DNA of 64,000 bases, from positions 62,001 through 126,000 of the forward strand of contig CAWGND010000009.1 of the NCBI GenBank assembly GCA_963823845.1, in the 5' to 3' direction. Source of the DNA: Alloacidobacterium sp963823845. GTDB lineage: Bacteria; Acidobacteriota; Terriglobia; Terriglobales; Acidobacteriaceae. The notes below the pieces were generated by a model, which searched no databases, was not told the DNA's origin, and worked only from the letters and a program-made list of their open reading frames with translations. This document shows, piece after piece, positions 17,501 to 25,764 of the stretch. The translations under genes and the position numbers were made by a program. The first letter of the stretch is position 1, and the number at the start of each line of letters is the position of its first letter.

Positions 17501-20408
17501 CACCGTTGCCGGAAACAATCAGCGAGGCTACAGCGGCGATGGAGGACCGGCCACCAGCGCAGAGTTGAATTCCCCCCAAAATGTAGCGCTTGATCCCGCT
17601 GGAAACCTCTACATCGCAGACACATACAACGTCGTGATCCGGGAAGTTACTGCGAGCAATGGAATCATCGCAACCGTTGCAGGAAATGGAAGCCCGCAAA
17701 TTTGCAGTTCATGGGGCGGCGACGGAGGATCGGCAAGCAGCGCCGGCTTGTGTTACCCGATCGGTATTTCCGTCGACATGGCTGGAAACCTGTACATTGC
17801 GGATAGTGGTTCGGACCGCATTCGTGAGGTGACGGCACCGGGTCTTCCGCCCACTGCGCTCACCGCCGCGCCCACGTTCTCGTTATCAACAGGCGCATAT
17901 GCCAGCTCGCAAACCGTTACCATTGCTGACGCTACACCCGACGCCGCTATTTATGTAACGTTGGACGGAACATCACCAACAACACAGTCGCAGGGCTACC
18001 ACGGACCTATCAATGTTTCCGGCTCGGTTACCATCAAAGCGATCGCGGTAGCGCCTGGCTATCTGACCAGCCCACCAACGACAGCTACGTATACCATCAC
18101 AGCTCCACCTGTCTCAGTCATGTCGACCGTCGCCGGGAACGGGACCTTAGGGTTCAGTGGGATTGGTGGTCCAGCCACGAGCGCTGAGATTGGCCTTATC
18201 CAAGGAGTAGTACTCGATACTGCAGGCAATCTCTACTTTTCTGATTCGTGGAACAACGTCGTCTGGATACGATCCGCATCGACAGGAAATCTGTCGATTG
18301 TTGCGGGAGACAGCATAGCTGGTTACAGCGGCGATGGCGGCCCGGCAACCAGCGCTCAATTGAACTCGCCTCAGGGCCTTGCGGTCGATAAGAACGGCAA
18401 TCTCTATATCGCCGACAGCGGAAACAATGTGATCCGCGAAGTCATAACGACCACTGGCCAAATCGCAACAGTTGCAGGCAACGGACAGACCCGATCCCCA
18501 GGGTATTACGGTGATGGCGGCCCAGCAACCTCAGCGACTCTGGCGCATCCTAGCAGCTTGGTGCTCGACAGCACAGGAAATCTGTATATCTCGGACACAT
18601 ATGACGGTGTTATCCGATTCGTCTCCGCAACCAGCGGAATTATATCCACCGTTGCGGGAAATGGAAGCAGCGGATCGAGTGGCGATGGTGGGCCAGCTCT
18701 CAGTGCGGCAATAAGCCAGCCAGGCGCTGTCGCTATGGACAGTCTGGGGAATCTCTATATCGCAACTCCGCTTGTGGGTCGAATCCGCAGAGTAGCGATT
18801 TCGACCGGCATCATCACGACAGTAGCCGGTAATGGTAATGCTTTCGGTGGGAGCGGCGATGGCGGGCCCGCAACCAGCGCCGAGATTTATCCCATGGGTC
18901 TGGCTGCTGACTCAAGCAACAACCTCTACTTTTCAGACTTTTCCGGCACGATTCGGGAAGTCGATACCGCTACTGGCCTCGTTACGACTATCGCCGGTTC
19001 CGGATACGTAGGTTACAGCGGCGACGGCGGCTCGGCCACCGTTGCCGAGCTTGATTCTCCACAAGGGATCGCATTTGGTCCCGACGGCAACCTCTATATC
19101 GCCGACTATGGGAACTACAGAGTCCGCGAAGTAATGTTCCCATCGTCGGCAGCTACACCGGTTTTTAGCGTTGCTGGCGGTACGTACTCGTCGCCTCAGG
19201 CCATAAGCATCTCAGACAGCACACCGGGAGCGACGATTTGCTACACGACCGACGGGACTACTCCGACTACCAGCTCCAGTGTCTACTTAGGTCCGCTCAC
19301 CGTCTCGTCATCCGAAACCATTCAGGCGATCGCAACCGCCAGCGGCTATCGCACCAGCGCCGTGGCATCGGCGTCGTATACGATCAACATTCCCGTCGCA
19401 GCTAGGCCGACGTTCTCTCCCGCAGAAGGCACTTACACGACTGCCCAATCGGTGACCATCAGCGACACTACTCCGGGAGCCACTATTCACTTCACAACAG
19501 ATGGAACCACTCCGAATCAGAACTCGCCTCTGTACAATGGTGCCATTACGGTCTCGTCGACAGAGACGATTCAGGCCATTGCAATTGCGAGTGGGTACAC
19601 ACAGTCCGCAGTGGCGACCGAAACCTACAGCATCAACATTCCGACGAACCCGGTCCCGGTGCTGGGCAGCATAACGCCTGCATTTATCTCTGAGGGCACC
19701 CTTGGGTTTTCGTTGGCCATAAACGGTGCAGGATTTACTTCAAGCTCTATTGTTTACTGGGGCAACACAGCTCTGTCCACGAAATATAACAGCGCCACCA
19801 GCCTGACGGCGCAGGTCCCGGCAGCGAACATCACCGCCGCTGGCATCAGTATCGTCACCGTCGAAACGCCCACTCCCGGCGGAGGCTCGTCAAATTCGCT
19901 GCAATTTGAAGTCGATTCAGCGACCTCTAGTTCCGTAATACCGCCATCTTTTACCACAACTAAAGCCACAGTGGCTCCCGGATCGACTGCAACTTATCCA
20001 GTAACCTTTCAGTCCTCGGCCACGAATGTCTCAGCAAAGTGTCTGAACCTCCCCAGCGGAGCTGCGTGCAACTATTCGGCTACATCAGCTGCAGTGACAG
20101 TCACCACCTCTAGCTCAACGCCAGCGGGAACTTACCAGATAACCGTAGTATTTACAGAAACTCTCCCGGGCGCAGCCTCTGCCGTTGTACTGTTGCCGAT
20201 CACGTTCGTGCCATTCCTTGTTACGAGAAGAAAAAGACCTTTGACCCGGAACCGGATTGTTGCCTGCCTCGGGCTGGTCCTCTTGGCGGCGACGGCCTAC
20301 ATGACCGCTTGCGGAGGTGGCAGCAGTTCTGTATCTTCACCAACGCCGCCGTCGAATCCTACCCATCAAGTTACAAGCTCGGGAGTGGTGAGCCTGACTA
20401 TTCAATAA
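14523..20408 (+). CDS. Giant secreted mosaic protein: Ig-like, VCBS/FG-GAP, CHB_HEX_C, NHL and IPT/TIG repeats
   Basis: 1961 residues. The ATG at 14523 starts a signal peptide (MNRLASYVTGILILIGCGPA) with likely cleavage after AFA; the upstream frame to 14421 has no reason to be translated. Domain order by eye: Ig-like (about 30-210); six or seven FG-GAP/VCBS units with DFNGDGxxDL calcium-type loops (218-545); Ig-like (550-600); two chitobiase C-terminal-type beta sandwiches (DATPGATIYY, 600-760); NHL propeller repeats with GNLYIADSxNxxIR and GYSGDGGPAT (765-1110); one more sandwich; a second NHL set (1200-1535); two more sandwiches; IPT/TIG (1710-1795). The end is a basic stretch, one hydrophobic helix and YMTACGGGSSS. 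Probably a cell-surface or extracellular binding protein; ligand unknown. Flanked by a 44-bp inverted repeat. Confidence 0.88.
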   Translation: MNRLASYVTGILILIGCGPAAFAVAAPTKTSLTMSSGPSPVASSASITSGSELTLVAAVASGSSNVTVGQVNFCDASAAYCTDIHLLGAAQLTSAGTAVLRFHPAVGTHSFKAVFAGTPDGLTAYAGSSSSTVTLTVTGKYSSTTVIEQSGSVGDYTFRATVSGSAKGMGPTGSISFLDTSVNNTVLATATLGDPMIGPTLVNVSNPQVGNEPVGLVAADFNGDGNLDLAVGINSTSQSVSILLGDGTGNFTEVTKSPITASGTPVLVQDFNGDGIPDLLLSNHYLGPDSLTVLLGNGDGTFQEAPGSPIFTNYGSYPVVAADFNGDGIPDLAAAGGYYLVVLLGKGDGTFTEVPISSSIAQAELFNFMAVGDFNNDGIPDLSTIDSVNQQLSVFLGKGDGTFAQALGSPLGSTGSNAFEIGDFNGDGKLDIAIPFYGGNSVVGIALGNGDGTFQTASTSPTTIGTTPFLVAVGDFNGDGIADLFLGAQTNGTTLNILLGNGDGTFSQMPIGSAQLPCCSNTILGDFNGDGLTDIVSSSFYFNAANVLLTESVQATATVSGISPTGPGSHEVVASYPGDSNYNASVSATTALSVQVAAPTFSPTPGTYTSVQTMSITDATPGATIYYLALGTGGYVPYTGPITISSPGSNQIYAYATESGYEQSPTAIATYNLSLPATATPVISLASGVYSGSQTVTISDATPGTTIYYTTNGTFPGTNGVKYTGPITVSSSETLVAIATAAYGYSGSSTASAQYVIASAPASLIYTVAGSLAAGYSGDGGIATAAELNMPYATAFDKLGNRHIADTENNVIRKVAAGTGIINTYAGIGTAGYSGDDGPATQAQLSYPVGLAFDGSGNLYIADSDNQVIRKVAAATGIITTYAGNGTSGYSGDNDLATAASLSYPEGVATDTAGNLYIADEGNQRIREVIAATGTISTVAGNGQYGYTGNGGPATNAALATPTGVALDRTGNLYIADSYNYVIRQVNTNGVISTVAGNNQRGYSGDGGPATSAELNSPQNVALDPAGNLYIADTYNVVIREVTASNGIIATVAGNGSPQICSSWGGDGGSASSAGLCYPIGISVDMAGNLYIADSGSDRIREVTAPGLPPTALTAAPTFSLSTGAYASSQTVTIADATPDAAIYVTLDGTSPTTQSQGYHGPINVSGSVTIKAIAVAPGYLTSPPTTATYTITAPPVSVMSTVAGNGTLGFSGIGGPATSAEIGLIQGVVLDTAGNLYFSDSWNNVVWIRSASTGNLSIVAGDSIAGYSGDGGPATSAQLNSPQGLAVDKNGNLYIADSGNNVIREVITTTGQIATVAGNGQTRSPGYYGDGGPATSATLAHPSSLVLDSTGNLYISDTYDGVIRFVSATSGIISTVAGNGSSGSSGDGGPALSAAISQPGAVAMDSLGNLYIATPLVGRIRRVAISTGIITTVAGNGNAFGGSGDGGPATSAEIYPMGLAADSSNNLYFSDFSGTIREVDTATGLVTTIAGSGYVGYSGDGGSATVAELDSPQGIAFGPDGNLYIADYGNYRVREVMFPSSAATPVFSVAGGTYSSPQAISISDSTPGATICYTTDGTTPTTSSSVYLGPLTVSSSETIQAIATASGYRTSAVASASYTINIPVAARPTFSPAEGTYTTAQSVTISDTTPGATIHFTTDGTTPNQNSPLYNGAITVSSTETIQAIAIASGYTQSAVATETYSINIPTNPVPVLGSITPAFISEGTLGFSLAINGAGFTSSSIVYWGNTALSTKYNSATSLTAQVPAANITAAGISIVTVETPTPGGGSSNSLQFEVDSATSSSVIPPSFTTTKATVAPGSTATYPVTFQSSATNVSAKCLNLPSGAACNYSATSAAVTVTTSSSTPAGTYQITVVFTETLPGAASAVVLLPITFVPFLVTRRKRPLTRNRIVACLGLVLLAATAYMTACGGGSSSVSSPTPPSNPTHQVTSSGVVSLTIQ

Positions 20409-20436
20409 GGGAGATCGAGGTGAAACTCCCTTTATT
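20404..20436 (+). terminator. Stem-loop at the 3' end of the mosaic gene
   Basis: AATAAGGGAG pairs with CTCCCTTTATT (one bulge) around a 12-base loop and includes the TAA stop codon. A U-rich tract is weak, so this is either a modest intrinsic terminator or an mRNA-stabilising 3' hairpin. Confidence 0.5.
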
Positions 20437-20456
20437 GTATAGAACACGGTCTTGGC

Positions 20457-20500
20457 TTACGTCTGGAAACCGCGATCGAGGGTGTATTTCAAAATCCACA
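20457..20500 (+). repeat. 44-bp inverted repeat, right copy
   Basis: Exact reverse complement of 14213-14256, about 50 bases beyond the stop of the mosaic protein gene. The flanking bases differ from those of the left copy immediately outside the 44. Confidence 0.95.
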
Positions 20501-21001
20501 GATTTTGGAATGGTTTATTGGTCAAAACTGGCCATTGATTCCGTTGAAATTAGAGGATCGGTTTTCAGCCCCCTTTTGAAACGGCGCTCTCGCAGTCCGG
20601 GTTTCCTTGCGCTCGATTCGGCTCGTCATATTCCAAGTATGATCCGGCGATAGCCGGCTTTTGGTGAGGCTGACTCGAACTGCCTGTAAAGTCCCGTTTC
20701 GGTAACTTCATCTGACCCTGGCAGAGCTCGCGGCAAGTTACCGAGAACCGCGTTTTTCCAGCACTTCGTAATTCACGTCGGCTTCCAAAGGATGTGATTA
20801 CATTCCTTTTTATAGGACTTCCGGGTTGCCGCCAACTCGCTGCAGAGGCACTCAGAAAGCGTATTGCCTCTGGTAGGGCTGCGGGTGTCTGACTTTGCAG
20901 TGATAACGCGACCTGCGTACCCGTGCCAGTCCGAGTTGACCGCTGGTCCGCCCAACCGCTGACAGCAGGGCTTGGAACTCCCCACAATGAGCACGGGCAA
21001 G
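20501..21001. other. Intergenic, repeat-bearing
   Basis: About 500 bases before the end of the ADOP permease gene. It includes a small CCGGC-GATA-GCCGG hairpin followed by CTTTT at 20644-20662 and hairpin repeat copy B. No supported gene on either strand. Confidence 0.4.
20679..20752. repeat. Dispersed hairpin repeat, copy B
   Basis: Opens ACTGCCTGTAAAGTCCCGTT. TCGGTAACTT near 20698-20707 pairs with AAGTTACCGA near 20735-20744, giving a 10-bp stem. Related to copies at 13815-13890 and 24135-24168. Confidence 0.65.
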
Positions 21002-23638
21002 TTATTCCGTCCTCAGAGCCGCCACGGGATCAAGCCGTGCGGCCCGCCATGCCGGGATCAAGCAGGCTACCGCGGACACGATAATCAACGTCAGAGAGAC
21101 CAAGGCGAAAATCTCCGGATCGCCGGGCAGCGTCTGGTAGAGCTGCGATTCGATCAGACGGGAAACTCCTGCGCTTGCGCCGAGGCCCAGAACCAGGCCG
21201 ATCAGCGCAGGCCGCAGGCCATCGGACAGCATGAGAGTCAGCACCTGATCACGCCGGGCGCCGAGAGCGATGCGCAAACCGATTTCGGTTGTGCGCTGCG
21301 CGGCGAGATATGAGATCACTCCGAAAAGCCCCACCGCGGCCAGCAGCAAAGATACCAGCGCGAAGATGACCAACACGGTCGCGTTGAAGCTGGCATCGAG
21401 AGTCTGCGTGCCGATCACCTGATCCATGGTGAGAATGTCGGTGACTGGCAAATCCTTGTCGAGTTGCTGAAAGATTTTCTGCACAGGCAGCGCAAACGCC
21501 GTCACATCTTGCTGCGGTCGCAGCACCAGGGCCGCGGATCCGATAAAGTCTTGTTGGTTTGGAGTGGTCAGTGCATAGATCGGGAAGTACATCATCGGCT
21601 TCGCCGGCTCGCCAACCTGATCCAGCGTATCTCCAACGACGCCGACAATCCGAAACGGCCGCGCTTCCCCGATCAGCAGGGTCTCGCCCACAGGGTTTTG
21701 CCCTGGAAAATACTGGCGCTGAAATTCCTTGCTGATGATCACCTCCGCCCCAGGCCGGAGCTGCTGATTGTCGTCAAAGCTGTCGCCATTCTCAAAGGGG
21801 ATTCCGATCGCCGAGAAATATCCCGGATCGACCCAGCGGCGCAGCGCAAGCTGTCCCTTCCCTTGCGGCAGCGGCGGGCGTCCCTTGATCGTAAAGCCGT
21901 TGTCGCCGCCATAACCGCTTCCCGGCACGTTGTTTACTAGGGCCGCCGCCTGAATCCCAGGATAGCTGCGAACGCGCGCGAGCAGATCCTGATAAAAGTG
22001 CACGGCCGTCGGAAAGTCATACCGCGCCGCGGGCAACGAGAAATCCATCGTCAGCACGTTGTGCGTGAGGCAGCCGAGATCGGAAGAACGCAGCCTCGAA
22101 TAGCTCTTCATCAGTAACCCCGCTCCAACCAGCAGCACCACCGTCAGACCAACCTCCAGCGCCAGCAGCACCCGCCGCAGACGAGTCCGCGCGTGTCCCC
22201 CGCTATAGGACCGCGATGACTCCCGCAGGGCGCTCAGCACCTCCTCGCCTCGGCTCGAAAATGCGGAGACCAGCCCCGTGAACAGCGCACTGAGAATGAT
22301 GAGCCCGGCCGTGAACGCAAGCACCGCGCCATCGATGTGAATCGCCTCGATCCGTGGCGCATCCTGGCGGAGACTCACAAACCACCTCACCAGTCCCGCA
22401 GAGAGAAGCAATCCGAGGGCGCCGCCTGCAAGGCTGAGCAGCAGGCTCTCCGTCAGGTGCTGCCGCAGCAGTTCGGCGCGGCTGCCGCCCAGAGCCGTTC
22501 GGATCGCCAGCTCCCTGCGCCGCCCAACCGAGCGCGCCACCAGCAGATTTGAGATATTGAGACATGCAATCAGAAGAACGCAGCCAGTCGCGCCTAGCAG
22601 GATGTTCAGCGGAGCCCGGATATCGCCGACGATCGATTCCAGCAGAGACCGCCCGTTGGCGCCCTCGCTCACAAACGGATGGTCGCGGTGGGCATCGTGG
22701 ATGCGTCGCGTGATCAGGGAAAGATCCGCAACGGCCTCCCTGAGGGTCACTCCAGATTTCAGCCGGCCCACAGCTCGGTAATGGTGGTCGTCGATCGCCT
22801 GCGTTTCGGCGGGCAAGTCCTCGTGGTAGACCGGCGTCCACAACAGTGTACTGCTGTCAGGATAAGCAAACCAGGAAGGTGCGATGCCGATCACCGTGTA
22901 CGGTTTGGCATCGAGAAGAATTGTCTGGTTCAGAATCGAGGGACTGCCGCCGTACCGCCTCTTCCAGAAGCCCCAGCTCAGTATCACGGTTCCATTGGCC
23001 GAGCGCTGGTCATCGGCTGCGATGAAGTTGCGCCCTAGCGCCGGCTGCACGCCCAGCAGCGGCAGCATATTCCACGAAAAACCGGCCGCTGGCACGACCT
23101 CTGGGAGTTGTCCCTGGGTGCCGGAGAGGTTGTACCTGGCATGTCCGCTAATGGCCATGCCGCTAAAGCTGTGGCTCTGCTTTTGCCATTCGGCAAAGAT
23201 CCCACCCGCATTCTGGTTGTACGGGAAGCGGTGGTTGAACGTGTCTTCATACAGACGCACAAGCCGCTGCGGGTCCTGGAACGGCAGGGACTTGAGCAAA
23301 ACACCCCGCACCACAGTGAACAAAGCGGCGTTGACTCCGATTCCCAGAGCGATCACCAAAATCGAAACCAGAGCAAACCCGGGAGACCGGCGCAGCGCGC
23401 GCACCCCGTACCGCAGATCGCGCCCGATGCTGTCCAGCAAGGCGATCGTGTTCTGTCGCCACAACGTTTCGCGCAGTTGCTGCGGATTGCCAAATTTCAC
23501 GAACGCAGCGCGGCGCGCCTCTTCCGCAGACCGGCCCCGCGCCTGGTTCTCCTCGGTTTCAGCTGCCAGATGGGCGTTCATCTCCTCTTTCAGCTCCGCG
23601 TCAGCCCTGGTGCGGCGGAAAAATCTGCGCATGCTCAT
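21002..23638 (-). CDS. ADOP-type duplicated ABC permease (MacB/FtsX-like)
   Basis: 878 residues. The N-terminal prefix (ADAELKEEMNAHLAAETEEN, then FGNPQQLRETLW) is the amphipathic leader of acidobacterial duplicated orphan permeases; two copies of the MacB periplasmic core plus FtsX membrane domain follow. The first transmembrane helix is near GFALVSILVIALGIGVNAAL (about 105-125); the last set includes VIFALVSLLLAAVGLFGVIS and the C-terminal LIPAWRAARLDPVAALR motif. No ATPase gene is next to it, as is usual for this family. The start codon overlaps the padR stop in ATGA, so translation is likely coupled to the regulator. Probable role: mechanotransmission-type export or lipoprotein/envelope function; substrate unknown. 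Confidence 0.92.
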   Translation of the reverse strand: MSMRRFFRRTRADAELKEEMNAHLAAETEENQARGRSAEEARRAAFVKFGNPQQLRETLWRQNTIALLDSIGRDLRYGVRALRRSPGFALVSILVIALGIGVNAALFTVVRGVLLKSLPFQDPQRLVRLYEDTFNHRFPYNQNAGGIFAEWQKQSHSFSGMAISGHARYNLSGTQGQLPEVVPAAGFSWNMLPLLGVQPALGRNFIAADDQRSANGTVILSWGFWKRRYGGSPSILNQTILLDAKPYTVIGIAPSWFAYPDSSTLLWTPVYHEDLPAETQAIDDHHYRAVGRLKSGVTLREAVADLSLITRRIHDAHRDHPFVSEGANGRSLLESIVGDIRAPLNILLGATGCVLLIACLNISNLLVARSVGRRRELAIRTALGGSRAELLRQHLTESLLLSLAGGALGLLLSAGLVRWFVSLRQDAPRIEAIHIDGAVLAFTAGLIILSALFTGLVSAFSSRGEEVLSALRESSRSYSGGHARTRLRRVLLALEVGLTVVLLVGAGLLMKSYSRLRSSDLGCLTHNVLTMDFSLPAARYDFPTAVHFYQDLLARVRSYPGIQAAALVNNVPGSGYGGDNGFTIKGRPPLPQGKGQLALRRWVDPGYFSAIGIPFENGDSFDDNQQLRPGAEVIISKEFQRQYFPGQNPVGETLLIGEARPFRIVGVVGDTLDQVGEPAKPMMYFPIYALTTPNQQDFIGSAALVLRPQQDVTAFALPVQKIFQQLDKDLPVTDILTMDQVIGTQTLDASFNATVLVIFALVSLLLAAVGLFGVISYLAAQRTTEIGLRIALGARRDQVLTLMLSDGLRPALIGLVLGLGASAGVSRLIESQLYQTLPGDPEIFALVSLTLIIVSAVACLIPAWRAARLDPVAALRTE

Positions 23639-23994
23639 GACTCCGCCTCCTGCGATCCTTTGCCCATTACAAGACCGATGGCTCGCGCCATCCGGCGCCA
23701 GCGATTCGCCTCGCGCTGCAGCTGCTTTTTCCCCGCCGGAGTCAGCCGGTAGAACTTTGCCCTACGGTTGTTCTCCGTTGCACGCCAGGACGACGAAAGC
23801 CATCCACGGTCTTCCAGCCGGTAGAGTGCGGGATACAGCGATCCCTGCTCGACCTGAAGCACGTCCTCCGAATTTCGTTCGATGATCTTCGCGATCGTGT
23901 GACCGTGGGCGTCTCCCGTTTGCAGTGTGCGCAGGATCATCATGTCGAGCGTCCCCTTCAACATTTCCGCATCCGGCCTGGACTTCTCTGGCAC
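23635..23994 (-). CDS. PadR family transcriptional regulator (acidobacterial ADOP-linked type)
   Basis: 119 residues from the GTG at 23994, chosen because AAAGGAGG lies five bases upstream; the longer frame to 24045 would place a palindrome inside the coding region. The winged helix is clear: LKGTLDMMILRTLQTGDAHG, then VEQGSLYPALYRLEDRGWL and FYRLTPAGKKQLQ in the wing, with a short C-terminal dimerisation helix. It matches the small PadR proteins that precede ADOP permeases. It overlaps the permease start by four bases. The palindrome over its own ribosome site (24004-24020) points to autorepression of the two-gene operon. Confidence 0.92.
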   Translation of the reverse strand: MPEKSRPDAEMLKGTLDMMILRTLQTGDAHGHTIAKIIERNSEDVLQVEQGSLYPALYRLEDRGWLSSSWRATENNRRAKFYRLTPAGKKQLQREANRWRRMARAIGLVMGKGSQEAES

Positions 23995-24003
23995 GCGTTC
24001 CTC

Positions 24004-24020
24004 CTTTAGAACTTCTAAAG
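24004..24020. promoter_or_regulatory. Probable PadR operator (perfect palindrome over the ribosome site)
   Basis: CTTTAGAA-C-TTCTAAAG is a perfect 8+8 palindrome that contains part of the padR Shine-Dalgarno sequence (CTAAAGGAGG on the minus strand). A further half-site, TCTAAAG, occurs at 24045-24051, 31 bases (three helical turns) away. PadR proteins bind as dimers to such sites in their own promoters; binding here is inferred. Confidence 0.7.
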
Positions 24021-24134
24021 AAAGCAGCGTACACCACTCGAACATCTAAAGGAAGAAGGTAGATACCGATTCGCTTAATTGCACCAGCCGCAAGAATTGT
24101 CTCGGGCGAGTGACCGCCAATCCAGAAGTCCCGA

Positions 24135-24168
24135 AATGCCTGTGAAGTCGGGTTTGCGGTAACTTGCC
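24135..24168. repeat. Dispersed hairpin repeat, copy C (half)
   Basis: AATGCCTGTGAAGTCGGGTT then TGCGGTAACTTGCC matches the left half of the repeats at 13815 and 20679. The right arm is missing, about 130 bases before the IS3 element. Confidence 0.55.
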
Positions 24169-24340
24169 GGCTCTGCCCCGGGAGGCCAATCGCAATCCTC
24201 ACCTGCAGTAGTGAGTGGGGTAGTTTATATCGGTTCAGTGAACGGCAACGTGGATGCGCTGAAGGCGACGGTAACATCGCGATTTGCCTGCCCATCTGTG
24301 GACTGACCCCTTAAATTGAGACACTCGCAATTGGCACACT

Positions 24341-24712
24341 ATGCAGGGAAAGGGACTGCGAGTGGCGAAGAAGCGAGCAGTGGGTCGTTACCCGAAGGCG
24401 TTTCGGAAGATGGCCGTGGAGCGGTTGAAGAGTTGCGACAACATCGTCGCGCTGTCGGAGGAGTTGGGCGTTCACCGGCGCCTGCTCTACAAGTGGCGAG
24501 ATCAGCTGGAGCCGATCGAAGACGGCGAGGCGCCGCCGGCGAACTCCCGGGAACGTGAGTTGCGGCAGCAAGTTTCACGATTGAAGCGCCTGGTCGCCGA
24601 CAAGACAATGGAGGCGGATTTTTTCAAAGGTGCCTTGCAAAAAATCGAGGCTCGACGCCAGAGCAGAGGCAACTCTGGCGAGACGGCATCTACGAACAGA
24701 TCAGAGAAGTGA
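24341..24712 (+). CDS. IS3-family transposase OrfA (helix-turn-helix)
   Basis: 123 residues. GRYPKAFRKMAVERLKSCDN and VALSEELGVHRRLLYKWRDQL form the transposase HTH; a leucine-zipper-like coiled coil (RELRQQVSRLKRLVADKTMEADF) follows for oligomerisation. A GTG at 24362 is an alternative start. It overlaps orfB by four bases (GTGA), and a run of six A at 24640-24645 lies where a -1 slip would join OrfA to the upstream extension of OrfB. OrfA alone would act as a DNA-binding regulator and the fusion as the transposase. Confidence 0.9.
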   Translation: MQGKGLRVAKKRAVGRYPKAFRKMAVERLKSCDNIVALSEELGVHRRLLYKWRDQLEPIEDGEAPPANSRERELRQQVSRLKRLVADKTMEADFFKGALQKIEARRQSRGNSGETASTNRSEK

Positions 24713-25764
24713 TGCCCATGCAAGGCAGCCTGAGTATCGAGCAGATGTGCCGGTTGAGCGGCGTCAGCCGGACCGGTTTCTATCGTAGCCTGCAAGAACG
24801 AATGCCGGTGGAGGAGGATATGGAAGTCCGGTCGGCGATTCAACAGATCGCCGTCGAGCACCGGCGGCGCTATGGCTACCGGAGGATTGCGGCCGAACTG
24901 CGGCGGCGCGGGATGCTGGTAAACCACAAGCGAGTGGCTCGGATCATGCGTGAGGATAACTTACTCGCGGTGCAGCCGAGAGCCTTCGTCGTAACCACGG
25001 ACTCGCAACACGCCTTGGAGGTCTACCTGAATCTGGCTAGGCGGATGAAGCTGACCGGGATCAATCAGCTCTGGGTGGCTGACATCACCTATATCCGGCT
25101 GCATCGCGAGTTCGTCTATCTGGCCGTGATTCTCGATGCCTGGTCACGCAAAGTGGTGGGCTGGGAATTGGACCGAACGCTGGCGGCACGGCTGGCGATA
25201 GCAGCGCTGGAGAGAGCCATCGCGGAGCGAAAGCCGCTTCCGGGCCTGGTGCATCACTCCGACCGCGGAGTGCAGTATGCCAGCGACGACTACGTGAGAC
25301 TCCTGCGGAAGCACGAGATGATCCCAAGCATGAGCCGGCCGGCGAATCCCTACGATAACGCCAGTTGCGAAAGCTTCATGAAGACTCTAAAAAGGGAAGA
25401 GATTTACGCCAACGAGTACCAGGACCTCGATGACCTGCGCACCAACATCGAGGGGTTCATCGAGCAGTATTACAATCGCCAGCGGCTCCACTCAGCGCTT
25501 GGCTACCGGCCGCCGGAAGAGTTCGAGCAGGTCATCGAGCCGGGGGCGGCATCGACCGGAGCGACGATGAGTTTTTTCAGGCATAAGGAGATCTTTCGAT
25601 CCGATGTAGACTCTTTCGAAAGCGGGGAGACGGCCGAAACCGCCTCCCCGACTCATCGTCTCGATGAGTCTCCGGCTGGCTATTCCTTGGCGGGTTGGTC
25701 TCCACCAGAGCCCGCCTCCGCTTCACCAACCGAGGGCCATTCTGGAGGAGATGAGGCTGTTTGA
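24709..25764 (+). CDS. IS3-family transposase OrfB (DDE integrase)
   Basis: 351 residues from a GTG start. An HTH_21-like region (RRRYGYRRIAAELRRRGMLV) precedes the integrase core. The catalytic triad is visible: Asp in LWVADITYIRL, Asp in VHHSDRGVQYAS and Glu in NASCESFMKTLKREE, with the downstream FIEQYYNRQRLHSALGYRPP block. About 75 residues extend beyond that usual end (Glu/Ser/Pro-rich, to the stop), longer than most OrfB proteins. The frame stays open upstream of the GTG back to the A6 run, as expected for an OrfAB fusion by -1 frameshift. Confidence 0.93.
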   Translation: MMPMQGSLSIEQMCRLSGVSRTGFYRSLQERMPVEEDMEVRSAIQQIAVEHRRRYGYRRIAAELRRRGMLVNHKRVARIMREDNLLAVQPRAFVVTTDSQHALEVYLNLARRMKLTGINQLWVADITYIRLHREFVYLAVILDAWSRKVVGWELDRTLAARLAIAALERAIAERKPLPGLVHHSDRGVQYASDDYVRLLRKHEMIPSMSRPANPYDNASCESFMKTLKREEIYANEYQDLDDLRTNIEGFIEQYYNRQRLHSALGYRPPEEFEQVIEPGAASTGATMSFFRHKEIFRSDVDSFESGETAETASPTHRLDESPAGYSLAGWSPPEPASASPTEGHSGGDEAV

